DNA from: Actinomyces sp. AC-20-1
GTDB taxonomy: Bacteria; Actinomycetota; Actinomycetes; Actinomycetales; Actinomycetaceae
DNA: 64,000 nucleotides
Direction of reading: 5' to 3'
NCBI RefSeq assembly: GCF_023369555.1
Contig: NZ_JACJVC010000012.1
Location: 17,734-81,733 of the forward strand
Shown here: in pieces, positions 8,879-17,746 of the stretch
Numbering within the stretch: the stretch's first letter is position 1
How the letters are laid out: the number at the start of each line of letters is the position of its first letter
Notes under the pieces: model-generated
Databases searched by the model: none
Seen by the model: the letters and a program-made list of their open reading frames with translations, nothing else
What the model was told of the DNA's origin: nothing
Position numbers and translations under genes: made by a program

Positions 8879-9258
8879 CAGCACGAGAGCGCTGCGAGCA
8901 CGGGTGCGCACGCTCCTTCACCACGAATAACCAGCCGGTTCGCAGGCCGGGCCCGGAAGCAGCAAGTCCCGCCATAGACGTGGATCGCATAACCCTGCTT
9001 TGGACAACGTCACCCGCCCCAGGACAACCTGGTTGCGCCTTTCACGTTGTCCAGCCACACGGATGGTTGTCCTCGCACGCACAACGGATGTCACGCACCC
9101 AGTCAACGACTGAGGTGCGTTCCTTTGCATGGTGACGGTTCCCGCGAGGGGGTGCTGGTCGAGGCGGCTGAGGGCATCTCGGTTGTGACTCCGCCAAGAA
9201 CCATCTGAAGGGACCCGCGACGACCCACCGTCAGCCTGCCCCGCCCGTCTTGGTCGGG
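8879..9258. other. Gene-free stretch after the regulator
   Basis: No convincing reading frame on either strand. It holds the symmetric GGACAAC/GTTGTCC array at 9001-9073 and otherwise unassignable sequence leading into a transposase remnant. Confidence 0.6.
9001..9073. repeat. Symmetric four-copy GGACAAC motif array
   Basis: GGACAAC at 9002-9008 and 9022-9028, and its complement GTTGTCC at 9046-9052 and 9066-9072. Copies are 20 bp apart on each side and the array is symmetric about position 9037. The outer flanks also pair: TGGACAACGT (9001-9010) with ACGTTGTCCA (9044-9053), and AGGACAACC (9021-9029) with GGTTGTCCT (9065-9073), an interleaved order. Confidence 0.7.
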
Positions 9259-9443
9259 GAGCTCCCAGCAGACCCTGGCCGGACGCGACGAGATGGTCCG
9301 CCGTCTGCTGTGCGTGGGCTTCCAGGATCTCATCGGTGCCGAGGCCGACCAGGTCTCGGCGCCTGCCGCAACGAGCGCTCCTCCGGATCGCACGCCCTCA
9401 GCGCGGACACCCTGCCGTTGACCCCATGTGCGGCGTCCCGACC
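9259..9443 (+). pseudogene. Eroded IS256-family transposase N-terminal remnant
   Basis: One frame reads RDEMVRRLL...GFQDLIGAEADQV; the next frame continues GACRNERSS and a third continues RPQRGHPAVDPMCGVPT. Joined, these follow the order of an IS256-type transposase N-terminus (LI-AEA, GA-ERS, T-RNGHRPR, then R-GDV). Three frames are needed and nothing downstream continues the match, so it is dead and truncated. No terminal inverted repeats were identified. Confidence 0.5.
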
Positions 9444-9768
9444 TGCACACGCCCAGCAGCGCACACATATCCGCGTGGAGTCATTCCAGCCCAGCCCGCT
9501 CGATCGCGGCCCGCCGGCCCAGCAGCCGCTCATCCGCACTAGCCGACCAGGACGACCACCACCAGGCGACAACCCCGCTGACTCGCACCCCGACCGCTGG
9601 GCCCTTCGTCCCCGCAGTTGCCCCGAGCGAGGCGGCGGCCCCGCCCACGTGATGGCAGGCAGCGCGTCGCACAACTGACCCGAGGTGAGCAAACGGCCGC
9701 AATCTCGCCGATCACACACACCGACAAGGCGCCAACCTCTCAGTCACACAAAACCGGACCTATGAATT
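9444..9768. other. Gene-free stretch before the DASS transporter
   Basis: Short frames exist on both strands but none has a ribosome site or recognisable motif. It is probably degraded sequence continuing from the transposase remnant, ending in the promoter region of the transporter. Confidence 0.5.
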
Positions 9769-9784
9769 TGTGCATTCCAACACA
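9769..9784 (+). promoter_or_regulatory. CRP/GlxR-like site upstream of the DASS transporter
   Basis: TGTG-N8-CACA, a match to the core of the cAMP-receptor (Crp/GlxR) consensus, about 87 bases before the start codon. Catabolite control of a carboxylate transporter would be sensible; binding is inferred. Confidence 0.35.
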
Positions 9785-9870
9785 TATGGGACCAAATACC
9801 CCTATGGTGAGCGCTTGAGCAGCCGGGCCAACCCGGCTGCGCCCCTTCCCGAGTACCACAGGAGATGAGC

Positions 9871-11472
9871 ATGAGCGTCCCGCACACCCTGACGTCCTCC
9901 TCCAAGGCTCCGGCCGTCAGCGAGGGTCTCGCAGACAGGACCACAGTCCGCCGGCGGTTGATCGGCGTGCTCGTCGGCCTGGCCCTGGCCGCGCTGGCCT
10001 ACTACCTGTTCCCGGCAAGCGGTGCGGAGCAGGTCAACGAGGTGGGCCGGTCCGCAGCCGAGGCAGCGGGAAAGACCTACACCGACGTCACGGACACCGG
10101 ACTGCGCACCGTCGCAGCCGCTGCGATCCTCATGGGCGCGTGGTGGATGACCGAGGCGATCCCGCTCGCCGCCACCGCGCTCCTGCCGCTGGTGCTGTTC
10201 CCGGCCATGCAGGTGGCGACGTTCAAGGAGACGGCTGCCCCCTACGCCTCTGAGACGATCTGGTTGTTCATGGGCGGCTTCATGCTGGCCCTGGCCATGC
10301 AGAGGTGGAACCTGCACCGGCGCATCGCGCTGGCCGTCGTGCTGATGGTCGGCACCAAGCCCCGCCAGCTGATCCTGGGTTTCATGATCGCCACCGGGTT
10401 CCTGTCCATGTGGGTGTCCAACACCGCAACGGCCGTGGTCATGCTCCCCATCGGCATGTCCGTGCTCACCCTGGTCTCCGACCTGGTGGGCGGCATTGAC
10501 AAGGTCAAGAGGTTCGCCACCGCGTTGATGCTCGGCATCGCCTACGCCGCCTCCATCGGCTCGGTGGCCACGGTCATCGGCACACCCCCGAACGCCCTCC
10601 TGGTCGCCTACCTCTCGGAGAGCCACGGAATCCACATCGGATTCGGCCAGTGGATGATCCTGGGCGCCCCGCTGGCGGTGACGCTGATGGCTTTCGCCTG
10701 GTGGCTCATGGCCTTCGTGCTGTTCAAGCCCGAGGTCAAGGAGATCCCGGGCGGCCGCGAGTTCATCTCCCAGCAGTGGAAGGAGCTGGGCGGCGTCTCG
10801 CGCGGGGAGGCACTGATGGGCACCATCTTCGTCCTGACCGCGTCCTCCTGGGTGCTCATCCCCATCCTGCTGGACAAGACCGGCTCGGAGCTGAGGATCC
10901 CGGACGCCCTGATCGCTATGGTCTGCGCCGCTCTGCTGTTCCTGATCCCGGCGGACAGCGAAGGCCGGCGCCTGCTGGACTGGAAGTCAGCCAACGAGCT
11001 GCCGTGGGACGTGCTGCTCCTGTTCGGCGGTGGCCTGTCCCTGTCCTCCATGTTCGACAAGCTCGGCCTGTCCGTGTGGATCGGCGAGCAGGCCAAGGGG
11101 TTGGGCACGCTGCCGATCGTGGTGATCGTGGCAACGGTCGCCACGCTCATCATCTTCCTGACCGAGCTGACCTCCAACACGGCCACGGCCGCCGCGTTCC
11201 TCCCCATCATGGGCGGCGTGGCCACCGGTATCGGCATCACCTCAGACAACCCGATGAACGTCCTGCTGCTGGTGGTCCCCGTGGCCCTGGCCGCCACCTT
11301 CGCGTTCATGCTGCCCGTGGCCACTCCCCCGAACGCCGTGGCCTACGGCTCCGGCTACATCACGATGGGGGACATGGTCCGCACCGGCATCTGGCTGAAC
11401 CTGGTAGGCATCGTCCTCATCACGCTGGCCGTGCTGACGATCGGGGTGCCGGTCTTCGGGCTGACGTTCTGA
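9871..11472 (+). CDS. DASS-family (SLC13) divalent anion:sodium symporter
   Basis: 533 residues with about 11-12 membrane segments. Two repeated Ser-Asn-Thr motifs mark the inverted-repeat sodium/anion sites: MWVSNTATAVVMLP in the first half and ELTSNTATAAAFLP in the second. The family imports di- and tricarboxylates, or sulfate in some members; the SNTATA form favours dicarboxylates. Start ATG 9871 has GGAG six bases upstream; ATG 9865 abuts the ribosome site and is less likely. It stands alone, convergent with the tRNA and UPF0182 genes, behind a candidate Crp-type site. Confidence 0.88.
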   Translation: MSVPHTLTSSSKAPAVSEGLADRTTVRRRLIGVLVGLALAALAYYLFPASGAEQVNEVGRSAAEAAGKTYTDVTDTGLRTVAAAAILMGAWWMTEAIPLAATALLPLVLFPAMQVATFKETAAPYASETIWLFMGGFMLALAMQRWNLHRRIALAVVLMVGTKPRQLILGFMIATGFLSMWVSNTATAVVMLPIGMSVLTLVSDLVGGIDKVKRFATALMLGIAYAASIGSVATVIGTPPNALLVAYLSESHGIHIGFGQWMILGAPLAVTLMAFAWWLMAFVLFKPEVKEIPGGREFISQQWKELGGVSRGEALMGTIFVLTASSWVLIPILLDKTGSELRIPDALIAMVCAALLFLIPADSEGRRLLDWKSANELPWDVLLLFGGGLSLSSMFDKLGLSVWIGEQAKGLGTLPIVVIVATVATLIIFLTELTSNTATAAAFLPIMGGVATGIGITSDNPMNVLLLVVPVALAATFAFMLPVATPPNAVAYGSGYITMGDMVRTGIWLNLVGIVLITLAVLTIGVPVFGLTF

Positions 11473-11616
11473 CGCTCTGGCACGAGTGGCTCATACGTCA
11501 GGTCCTGCTGGTGTGAGTCCCGGTGCCCGTTGGTGCCCGGCGGGTTTGCGGGTGCTGGTGCGAGCCGGGGTGGCGCTCTGAGGCGTCCTGCACCGTCACC
11601 CGTCCCGCCGACATGA

Positions 11617-11650
11617 CAAAGTCCCCCGGTCTCGACAGAGACCGGGGGAC
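11617..11650 (-). terminator. Terminator after the initiator tRNA gene
   Basis: Perfect 13-bp stem (11621-11633 and 11638-11650) with a four-base loop, followed on the minus strand by TTTGTC. It serves the tRNA and may also stop the convergent transporter transcript. Confidence 0.75.
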
Positions 11651-11668
11651 CTGCTACCTCGCGGTACA

Positions 11669-11745
11669 TGGTAGCGGGGACAGGATTCGAACCTGCGACC
11701 TCCGGGTTATGAGCCCGGCGAGCTACCGAACTGCTCCACCCCGCG
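11669..11745 (-). tRNA. Initiator tRNA-Met (anticodon CAT)
   Basis: A 77-nt cloverleaf with encoded CCA. The acceptor begins CGCGGGG, the anticodon loop is CTCATAA, and the anticodon stem has the three consecutive G-C pairs (GGG/CCC) that mark formyl-methionine initiator tRNA. Position 1 (C) faces position 72 (U), keeping the unpaired 1-72 end that initiators need. The T arm GTTCGAATC is standard. Confidence 0.95.
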
Positions 11746-11872
11746 TCGGTGAGACCTACTCTAGGCCGCCCCAGCACGCGAACTCAAACCGATGGGCCGT
11801 GCCCTTGCTCACCCGCGTGTGAGCAAGGAGGCTCCGGCCCCTCGGCCTGAGCCAGCCCGCCTCTCAGCCAGG

Positions 11873-11906
11873 GGGCTGCCGGGCGGGGCTCCCCGCCCGG
11901 CAGCCC
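11873..11906 (-). terminator. Terminator of the UPF0182 gene
   Basis: Arms 11873-11888 and 11891-11906 are perfect complements of 16 bases with a minimal loop, immediately after the stop codon of the large membrane protein gene. Confidence 0.75.
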
Positions 11907-11912
11907 GCGCCC

Positions 11913-14900
11913 TCAGCCCTGGTTGTTGATCTGCTCCTGGGCCGCGACCGCCCGGTTGATGGCCTCGTTCAACCGCTTCTGGGCCTCGCCGTAGGCCGCC
12001 CAGTCACCGGCGGTGAGCGCCGTGTCCGCGTCCGCCATCGCCGCCTGGGCGTCGGCCAGCGCCGTGCTGAGGTCCGCCTGCGGGTTCCCCGAGCCGGGGA
12101 CGGCCGGGGCCGCCGTGACCGAGGGGGCGGGCGCCGGGGCAGTGGCCTCCCCGGTTGGGGCGGCGCTCGCACCGTCGCCCTCCTCCACGGCCTCGGAGGT
12201 GCCGTTGGCGGCCCCGGCGTCGCCGTCGACCGCCTCCTCACCGGTCGTGGCGCCCGAGTCGCCGCCGAAGACCTGGTCCAGCGCCTCGGAGAGCGTGTCC
12301 GCGAAGCCGACCTGGTTGCCGAAGTAGACCAGGACCTTGCGCAGCAGCGGGTACTTCGTGTCCGAGGAGGACTGGACGTACACGGGCTGCACGTACAGCA
12401 GGCCCCCGCCCACGGGCAGGGTGAGCAGGTTGCCCTTGATGACCTCGGAGCCCTGCTGGCTCAGCAGGTTGAGGACCTGGGAGACGGCCGCGTTGGAGTC
12501 GAAGTTGTTCTGCACCTGGCCGGGGCCGGCGACGTTCGAGGAGCGCGGCAGCTCCAGCAGGCGGATCCGCCCGTAGTCCGGGTTGCGCACGCCCGACTGC
12601 CCCGAGGAGGTCTCGGAGTCGACGGCGATGAAGCCCGTGAGCACGTTGCGGTCCGTGTTGCCGCCGATAATGTAGACGCTGGACAGGGAGAAGGAGGCCG
12701 AGTCCTGGTCCGGCATCTGCAGGGTGAGGTAGTACGGGTCCTGCGTGTCCTCATGGGAGGTCGTCGGGTCGTCCGGGACCTTCCAGAAGTCACCGCCGGA
12801 GTAGAACTCGTCGGCGTCGGTCACGTGGTAGCTCGCCATGATGGTGCGCTGGACCTTGAACAGGTCCTCCGGGTAGCGCATGTGCGACATGAGGTCGGCA
12901 CTCATCTCGCTCATGGGCGTCACCGAGCCCGGGAAGACGGCCTCCCAGGCGGAGAGCACCGGGTCGGTCTCGTCCCACTCGTAGAGGGTGACGGAGCCGT
13001 CGTAGGCGTCGACGACGGCCTTGACGGAGTTGCGCACGTAGTTGGACTCGGCGGGCGCGCCCAGCAGGTAGGGCTGTCCGTCGGCCGAGGCCATGACGGT
13101 CTCGAGGGACTCGTGCTGCGAGTACGGGTAGCTGTTCGTCGTCGTGTACCCGTCCAGGACCCACACGACCCGCTTGGGGGTGGCGGGGTCGTCGTCGTGG
13201 TCGACGACGGCCGGGTAGGGGTTGCCGTCGAGGGTGAGCCAGGGGGCCACCTTGCGCACGCGCTCGGCGGGGTCGCGGTCGTAGAGGATCTGCGAGCCGT
13301 CACGCACCTCGGTGGAGAACAGGATGTTCATCTCCTGGAACCTCACCGCGTACAGCAGACGGTTCCAGGGGTTGGAGACGTCGGGCCCGCCGTTGCCGGC
13401 GAAGGTCGTGTTGACCTGGCCGGAGGCGGAGGCGTCGTCGGGGTAGTCGAGCTCGCGGGGGTTGCCGCCGTCGTCACCGCCGACGATGGAGTACGACGGC
13501 GAGGCCTGGCCGAAGTAGATGCGCGGCTCGTACTCGCCCAGGTCCCCGGTCGAGGGGATGCCGCCCTCCCAGAAGGAGGGGTAGCCGCCGGAGGCGACCG
13601 TGTTGCCGTAGGCGGTGACGACGCCGTAGCCGTGCGTGTACACGGTGTGCTCGTTGATCCAGGTGCGCTGGCCGGCGTCGAGGCCGTCGAGGTTGAGCTC
13701 GCGCACCGCGATGACCGTGTCCCGGCTGGCGCCGTCGATCTCGTAGCGGTCGACGTTGAGCGAGCCGGCGAAGGAGTAGTACTGCTTGTTCTGCTGCAGC
13801 TGACGGAAGGTCGGGGAGACGAGGTTGGGGTCCAGCAGGCGGATCGACGTCGTCGACTCGGCGTCCTCCTTGAGCTGGCCCGCCTGCGCGGTGGTGGCCG
13901 CGTCGTAGGGGGTGACCTCGATGCCCTCCAGACCGTAGGCGGCCAGGGTCGCCTGGATGTTGCGGTCGATGTACTCGGCCTCCTGGCGCTGGGCGTTGGG
14001 GTCGACGACGAAGCGCTGGATGACGAGCGGGTAGCCGGTGCCGATGAGCAGGGCGGAGACGACCATGACGACGACGCCCGTCACCGGCAGGCGCCACGAG
14101 CTCGAGCGCACCGACAGCAGGAACATCACGGCGATGACCGCGCTGATGGCCGCGAGGATCGCGTCGGCCGGGATCGAGGCGTGCACGGCCGTGTAGCCGG
14201 CGCCGTCGAACTTCGTGCCGGAGGCGTACAGGGCCTCGTAGCGGCTGAGCCAGTAGCCGGCGCCGCGCAGCAGGGAGTACAGGGCCAGGAAGACGGCCAG
14301 GTGGATGCGGGCAGGCCGGGTGAAGTGCGGGCTGCGGGCCACCGAGATGCCGCCGTAGAGGTAGTGGACCGCGACGCTGGCGATCGCCGAGAAGAGGACG
14401 ATCCGGCTGAGGTAGGCGACCGCGGTGGTGAGCACCGGCAGGATGAAGACGTAGAAGGAGACGTCGTGGCCGAACTCGGGGTCGCTCACGCCGAAGGACT
14501 GCGAGCTGACCGCGAGCAGCACCTCCTGCCAGCGGGGGGCGAGCTCCCAGGCGGAGGCGAAGAGGGCGAGCACGGCGGGCACCACCCACATGAGCGGCCG
14601 GCGCAGCGGCTCGACCGCCGTGCGGTAGGCCTCGAGGTTGCGGGCGGCCTCGTCGCGGGGCAGGTCGATCTCCCGGGCGCGGTAGGCCGAGCGCATCGCC
14701 CCGCTCACGGCGCCGAGCATCAGCAGGAAGCCGACGACGAAGAGCGCGCCCGCCGCGATCCACTGGGTCCACAGGACCCGGGCGAAGCCGAGCTGGCTGA
14801 ACCACAGGACCTCGGTCCAGGTGCGTGAGAGGAAGCCGATGGCCAGGGCGGCCACCGCCAGGATGATGACGGTCCAGGCCAGGGGGCCGGGGCGGTAGGG

Positions 14901-15293
14901 GGCGGCCTGCACGGGGCGGGTGGGACGCCCACCACCGCCGGATGAGCCCGAGCCCGCCTGTCGGGCGGCGCGTCCGCCTGAGGCCCCTGCGCCCGCGGCA
15001 CCGAGGCCGAAGACGGCGGCCGGGTCGAAGCCGAGGACCGACGCCGGGGAGAAGCCCTCGTCGTCGGGGTCGGCGGCCTCCTCCTCGGGCCCGTCGTCGT
15101 CCTCGCGCCCGCCCTCGCCCCGGGAGGCGGAGGCGCGGTCCGAGGAGGCGGCCCCACGACCGGGGCGGCCGGCGCCGTCGGGTTGGAAGAAGCCGCCGCG
15201 GACGCGGTCCTCGCGGCTCAGGGACTCGGACCCGGAGGGTCCGGACTCGGCGTCGGGCTTGTCGGGGGACTCGTCGTCGGGCCTCATGCTCAC
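11913..15293 (-). CDS. UPF0182-family large membrane protein
   Basis: About 1126 residues. After an acidic, low-complexity cytoplasmic N-terminus (about 120 residues) come roughly seven membrane segments, including GPLAWTVIILAVAALAIGFL and VVMVVSALLIGTGYPLVI, then a large extracytoplasmic domain starting near PNAQRQEAEYIDRNIQATLAAYG, and an Ala/Pro-rich tail. This is the layout of the actinobacterial UPF0182 (COG1615) family; function unknown. GTG 15293 is chosen because GGAG lies seven bases upstream; ATG 15287 is the alternative. It leads the conserved block that continues to nudC. Confidence 0.88.
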   Translation of the reverse strand: MSMRPDDESPDKPDAESGPSGSESLSREDRVRGGFFQPDGAGRPGRGAASSDRASASRGEGGREDDDGPEEEAADPDDEGFSPASVLGFDPAAVFGLGAAGAGASGGRAARQAGSGSSGGGGRPTRPVQAAPYRPGPLAWTVIILAVAALAIGFLSRTWTEVLWFSQLGFARVLWTQWIAAGALFVVGFLLMLGAVSGAMRSAYRAREIDLPRDEAARNLEAYRTAVEPLRRPLMWVVPAVLALFASAWELAPRWQEVLLAVSSQSFGVSDPEFGHDVSFYVFILPVLTTAVAYLSRIVLFSAIASVAVHYLYGGISVARSPHFTRPARIHLAVFLALYSLLRGAGYWLSRYEALYASGTKFDGAGYTAVHASIPADAILAAISAVIAVMFLLSVRSSSWRLPVTGVVVMVVSALLIGTGYPLVIQRFVVDPNAQRQEAEYIDRNIQATLAAYGLEGIEVTPYDAATTAQAGQLKEDAESTTSIRLLDPNLVSPTFRQLQQNKQYYSFAGSLNVDRYEIDGASRDTVIAVRELNLDGLDAGQRTWINEHTVYTHGYGVVTAYGNTVASGGYPSFWEGGIPSTGDLGEYEPRIYFGQASPSYSIVGGDDGGNPRELDYPDDASASGQVNTTFAGNGGPDVSNPWNRLLYAVRFQEMNILFSTEVRDGSQILYDRDPAERVRKVAPWLTLDGNPYPAVVDHDDDPATPKRVVWVLDGYTTTNSYPYSQHESLETVMASADGQPYLLGAPAESNYVRNSVKAVVDAYDGSVTLYEWDETDPVLSAWEAVFPGSVTPMSEMSADLMSHMRYPEDLFKVQRTIMASYHVTDADEFYSGGDFWKVPDDPTTSHEDTQDPYYLTLQMPDQDSASFSLSSVYIIGGNTDRNVLTGFIAVDSETSSGQSGVRNPDYGRIRLLELPRSSNVAGPGQVQNNFDSNAAVSQVLNLLSQQGSEVIKGNLLTLPVGGGLLYVQPVYVQSSSDTKYPLLRKVLVYFGNQVGFADTLSEALDQVFGGDSGATTGEEAVDGDAGAANGTSEAVEEGDGASAAPTGEATAPAPAPSVTAAPAVPGSGNPQADLSTALADAQAAMADADTALTAGDWAAYGEAQKRLNEAINRAVAAQEQINNQG

Positions 15294-15490
15294 AGGAACA
15301 CTCCGTCGTCTCGGCAGCATCGGCGCCGCGCAGCGGCGCGTGGGCCCCTGGCGCGCCAGGGGTCTGGGTCCGCCCATCGTCCCATGGCGCCGTCGCCGTG
15401 GCCAAAGGCGTCCGCCCCTGGCGCACACACCGCTCTACCGGGCCCCGTCTCCCCGGAAGCGTCCCGGAAGCGCCCTCGACCGAGCACGTC

Positions 15491-15496
15491 TAGGCT
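15491..15496 (+). promoter_or_regulatory. Leaderless -10 box of the PPA1309-family gene
   Basis: TAGGCT followed by six bases and the ATG at 15503, with no ribosome site between. Confidence 0.5.
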
Positions 15497-15502
15497 GCGC
15501 CC

Positions 15503-16066
15503 ATGCCCTCCCCCAGCACCCGCATGAGCCCCCAGCAGGCCTCCCTCGCGCGCACCGTCGTCGAGGTCGAGTCCCACGTCGCGCAGAGGGGCTGGGACGC
15601 CCCGGTCGGCGTCTTCGCGCTCGTGCGCACCACCGCGGCGCTCGCGCAGGACCCGTCCCTGGCGTCCCTGCTCGACGCCGCCGCCCTCGCCGAGGCCCGG
15701 ACGGACCCGACGGCGCTGACCGTCATCGAGCAGGAGGACCTGCCGGCGTCGGCGAACCTGGAGGAGCTCCTGGGCCAGCTGGCCTGGCCCGAGACGGTCG
15801 ACGGCGTCGTGCTGAGCGTGGAGCAGATGACCGTGCCCCTTGAGGTGCAGGAGCGGGCGGCGGCGATCGCGGACGCCGAGCAGCGCCTGGCCGCCATGCG
15901 TCAGGACCCCGGCACGAACGACGTGCGCCTGGTCGTGGGGGTCCTGCGCTCGGGCGAGTCCTGGTGCGCGGTGCGCGGGCGGCGTCAGGACGAGGACGCC
16001 AACGTCACCCAGGGCGAGGCGGTCGTCCCGGGGCTCATCGAGGCGCTGCGCTCCACCCTGGACTGA
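15503..16066 (+). CDS. PPA1309-family conserved actinobacterial protein
   Basis: 187 residues, soluble, with the family's segments VEVESHVAQRGWDAPVGVFALV near the start, IEQEDLPA in the middle and RLVVGVLRSGESWCAVR near the end. Function is unknown; the family is widespread in Actinobacteria beside UPF0182 and DUF2342 genes. ATG 15503 follows a TAGGCT box by six bases. It is divergent from UPF0182 and convergent with the DUF2342 gene. Confidence 0.8.
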   Translation: MPSPSTRMSPQQASLARTVVEVESHVAQRGWDAPVGVFALVRTTAALAQDPSLASLLDAAALAEARTDPTALTVIEQEDLPASANLEELLGQLAWPETVDGVVLSVEQMTVPLEVQERAAAIADAEQRLAAMRQDPGTNDVRLVVGVLRSGESWCAVRGRRQDEDANVTQGEAVVPGLIEALRSTLD

Positions 16067-16120
16067 GCCGGCCCGGCCTCCCTCGCCGCTGTCCCGCACC
16101 TCCCCCGGTCCGCCGGGCCG

Positions 16121-17593
16121 TCACCCGCCCGCGGGACCGTCCTCGTCCGAGGGCGCGTCCTGGCCCGAGGGCGCGTCCGCCTCACGCACGCCCTCGGCGT
16201 AGCCGAGCGTGCCGTCGAGCAGCGAGGCCAGGTCCGCGTCGATCTCGGAGTCCATGTCCGCGGCCGCCCGGCGCATGGTGAGGAAGTCGTCGGGGCTGGC
16301 CAGCTCGGCCGCCGTCGGCATGACGTCGGGGTGGAGCCAGAAGGCGTCGCGCTCGGCGTCACCGGCCTGGGCCCCCAGCCTCTCCCACAGGCGGGCGGCC
16401 TCGCGCACGAGCCGCGGCCGGAACTGCAGGCCGATGAGGCGCGCGAAGACCTGCTCGGCCGCGCCCCCGGCCAGGCGGCGACGGCGCAGCATCTCCTGCA
16501 GCGCCACGGCCCGAGGCAGGTGCGGGGCGGTGGCGCGCGCGGTGACGACCTCCACCCAGCCCTCCACGAGGGCGAGCAGCGTCTCCAGGCTCTCCAGCGC
16601 GGCCTTCTGGGCCGGGGTCTCCTGGGGCGCGAACATGCCGGACTCGAGGGCCTTGCGGATCGCCTCCGGGTCGGAGGGGTCCACCTGCGCGACGGCCGCC
16701 TCGACGGCCTCGGTGTCGATGCGGATCTCCCTCGCGTAGGCCTCGAGCGCCCCCAGGACCTGGCCGCGCAGCCAGGGCACGTGGGCGTACAGGCGCGCGG
16801 TGGCGGCCTCACGCACCGCCAGGAAGAGCCTGACCTGCTCCTCGTCCGCCACCAGGCCGTCGGCGAAGTCCGCCACGCCCGCGGGCACGAGGGCGGTGCC
16901 CGGCTCCGTGGTCAGGGGCAGGCCGACGTCCGTCGCGGACAGCGCCTCGGTGGCGAGCTTGCCGACGGCGTGGCCGAGCTGCATGCCGAAGGCCGTGCCC
17001 GCCATCGAGCGCATGACACCGCCGAGCGCACCGACCTGGCGGGCGACGGACTCGTCCTCGCCCGCCCCGCCCAGCTGCTCGGCCTGGCGCTGGAGAGCTG
17101 AGGACAGCGCGCTGGTGGCGGCCTCGGCGACCGGGGCGCAGACCTCCTGCCAGGTGGCCAGGGTCCGCTCGACCCACTGCTCGCGTGTCCAGGCCTCGCG
17201 GGGCCCCGGTGCGGGCATGAGGTCGGTGGCGGTGTCGAGCCACAGGTCCGCCACGCTGAGCGCGCCCCGGGTCGTCTCGGCGACGGTGGCCGTCACGACC
17301 GGGTCGCCCTGGGCGCGGGCGGTGCGCAGGGCGAGGTCCTTGCCCATCGTCCAGTTGACGGCCTGGCCGGCGGAGGAGGCCATCATCTGCTGCATCTGCG
17401 CCTGCAGGGCCATCATCTGGCCAGGGCTCACCTGCGACAGGTCCGGCATGGCGCCCGCCCGCACGAGGTCCTCGGGGCTGACTCCCGAGGCACGCAGGGC
17501 GCCGACGGCGTCACCGGCGACCTCTGCGCCGAACAGGGAGGCGAGCACCTGCTCGATCTGGTCGAAGGGGTCGGGTGCGGAGTCGCTGCTCAT
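16121..17593 (-). CDS. DUF2342 zinc-dependent metalloprotease-like protein
   Basis: 490 residues matching the DUF2342 / putative hydrolase family of Actinobacteria: an N-terminal GQMMALQAQMQQMM segment, a central GTAFGMQLGHAVGKL motif, and the LVEGWVEVVTARA region where the F420-associated relatives carry metal-ligand histidines. Those histidines are not present, so proteolytic activity is doubtful for this subgroup. The acidic C-terminus is not conserved. Start ATG 17593 is preceded by an AGGAAGG ribosome site. It is divergent from the PDZ protease gene, the same neighbour pair as in mycobacteria. Confidence 0.8.
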   Translation of the reverse strand: MSSDSAPDPFDQIEQVLASLFGAEVAGDAVGALRASGVSPEDLVRAGAMPDLSQVSPGQMMALQAQMQQMMASSAGQAVNWTMGKDLALRTARAQGDPVVTATVAETTRGALSVADLWLDTATDLMPAPGPREAWTREQWVERTLATWQEVCAPVAEAATSALSSALQRQAEQLGGAGEDESVARQVGALGGVMRSMAGTAFGMQLGHAVGKLATEALSATDVGLPLTTEPGTALVPAGVADFADGLVADEEQVRLFLAVREAATARLYAHVPWLRGQVLGALEAYAREIRIDTEAVEAAVAQVDPSDPEAIRKALESGMFAPQETPAQKAALESLETLLALVEGWVEVVTARATAPHLPRAVALQEMLRRRRLAGGAAEQVFARLIGLQFRPRLVREAARLWERLGAQAGDAERDAFWLHPDVMPTAAELASPDDFLTMRRAAADMDSEIDADLASLLDGTLGYAEGVREADAPSGQDAPSDEDGPAGG

Positions 17594-17746
17594 CAGGGTC
17601 CTTCCTGGCCGGGCCGGCGGGGCGCGTCCGGGTCATGACGACAGCCTGCCACGCGATCCTGGAGGTTTCTGGACATGGGCCGTGAGCACGCTGGGGCCGG
17701 CACGCTGGTGCGGGTCGTTCCCAGCAGGGTGCCCCATGATGGGGCC

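Noticed and set aside
9481..9727. Small overlapping frames on both strands as possible genes
   Set aside because: No ribosome site, no recognisable domain, and they lie in the gene-free stretch after the transposase remnant.
11669..11745. tRNA gene as an integration site for the island
   Set aside because: No duplicated tRNA 3' end was seen near 4.3 kb or 8.9-9.8 kb, and no integrase is present.
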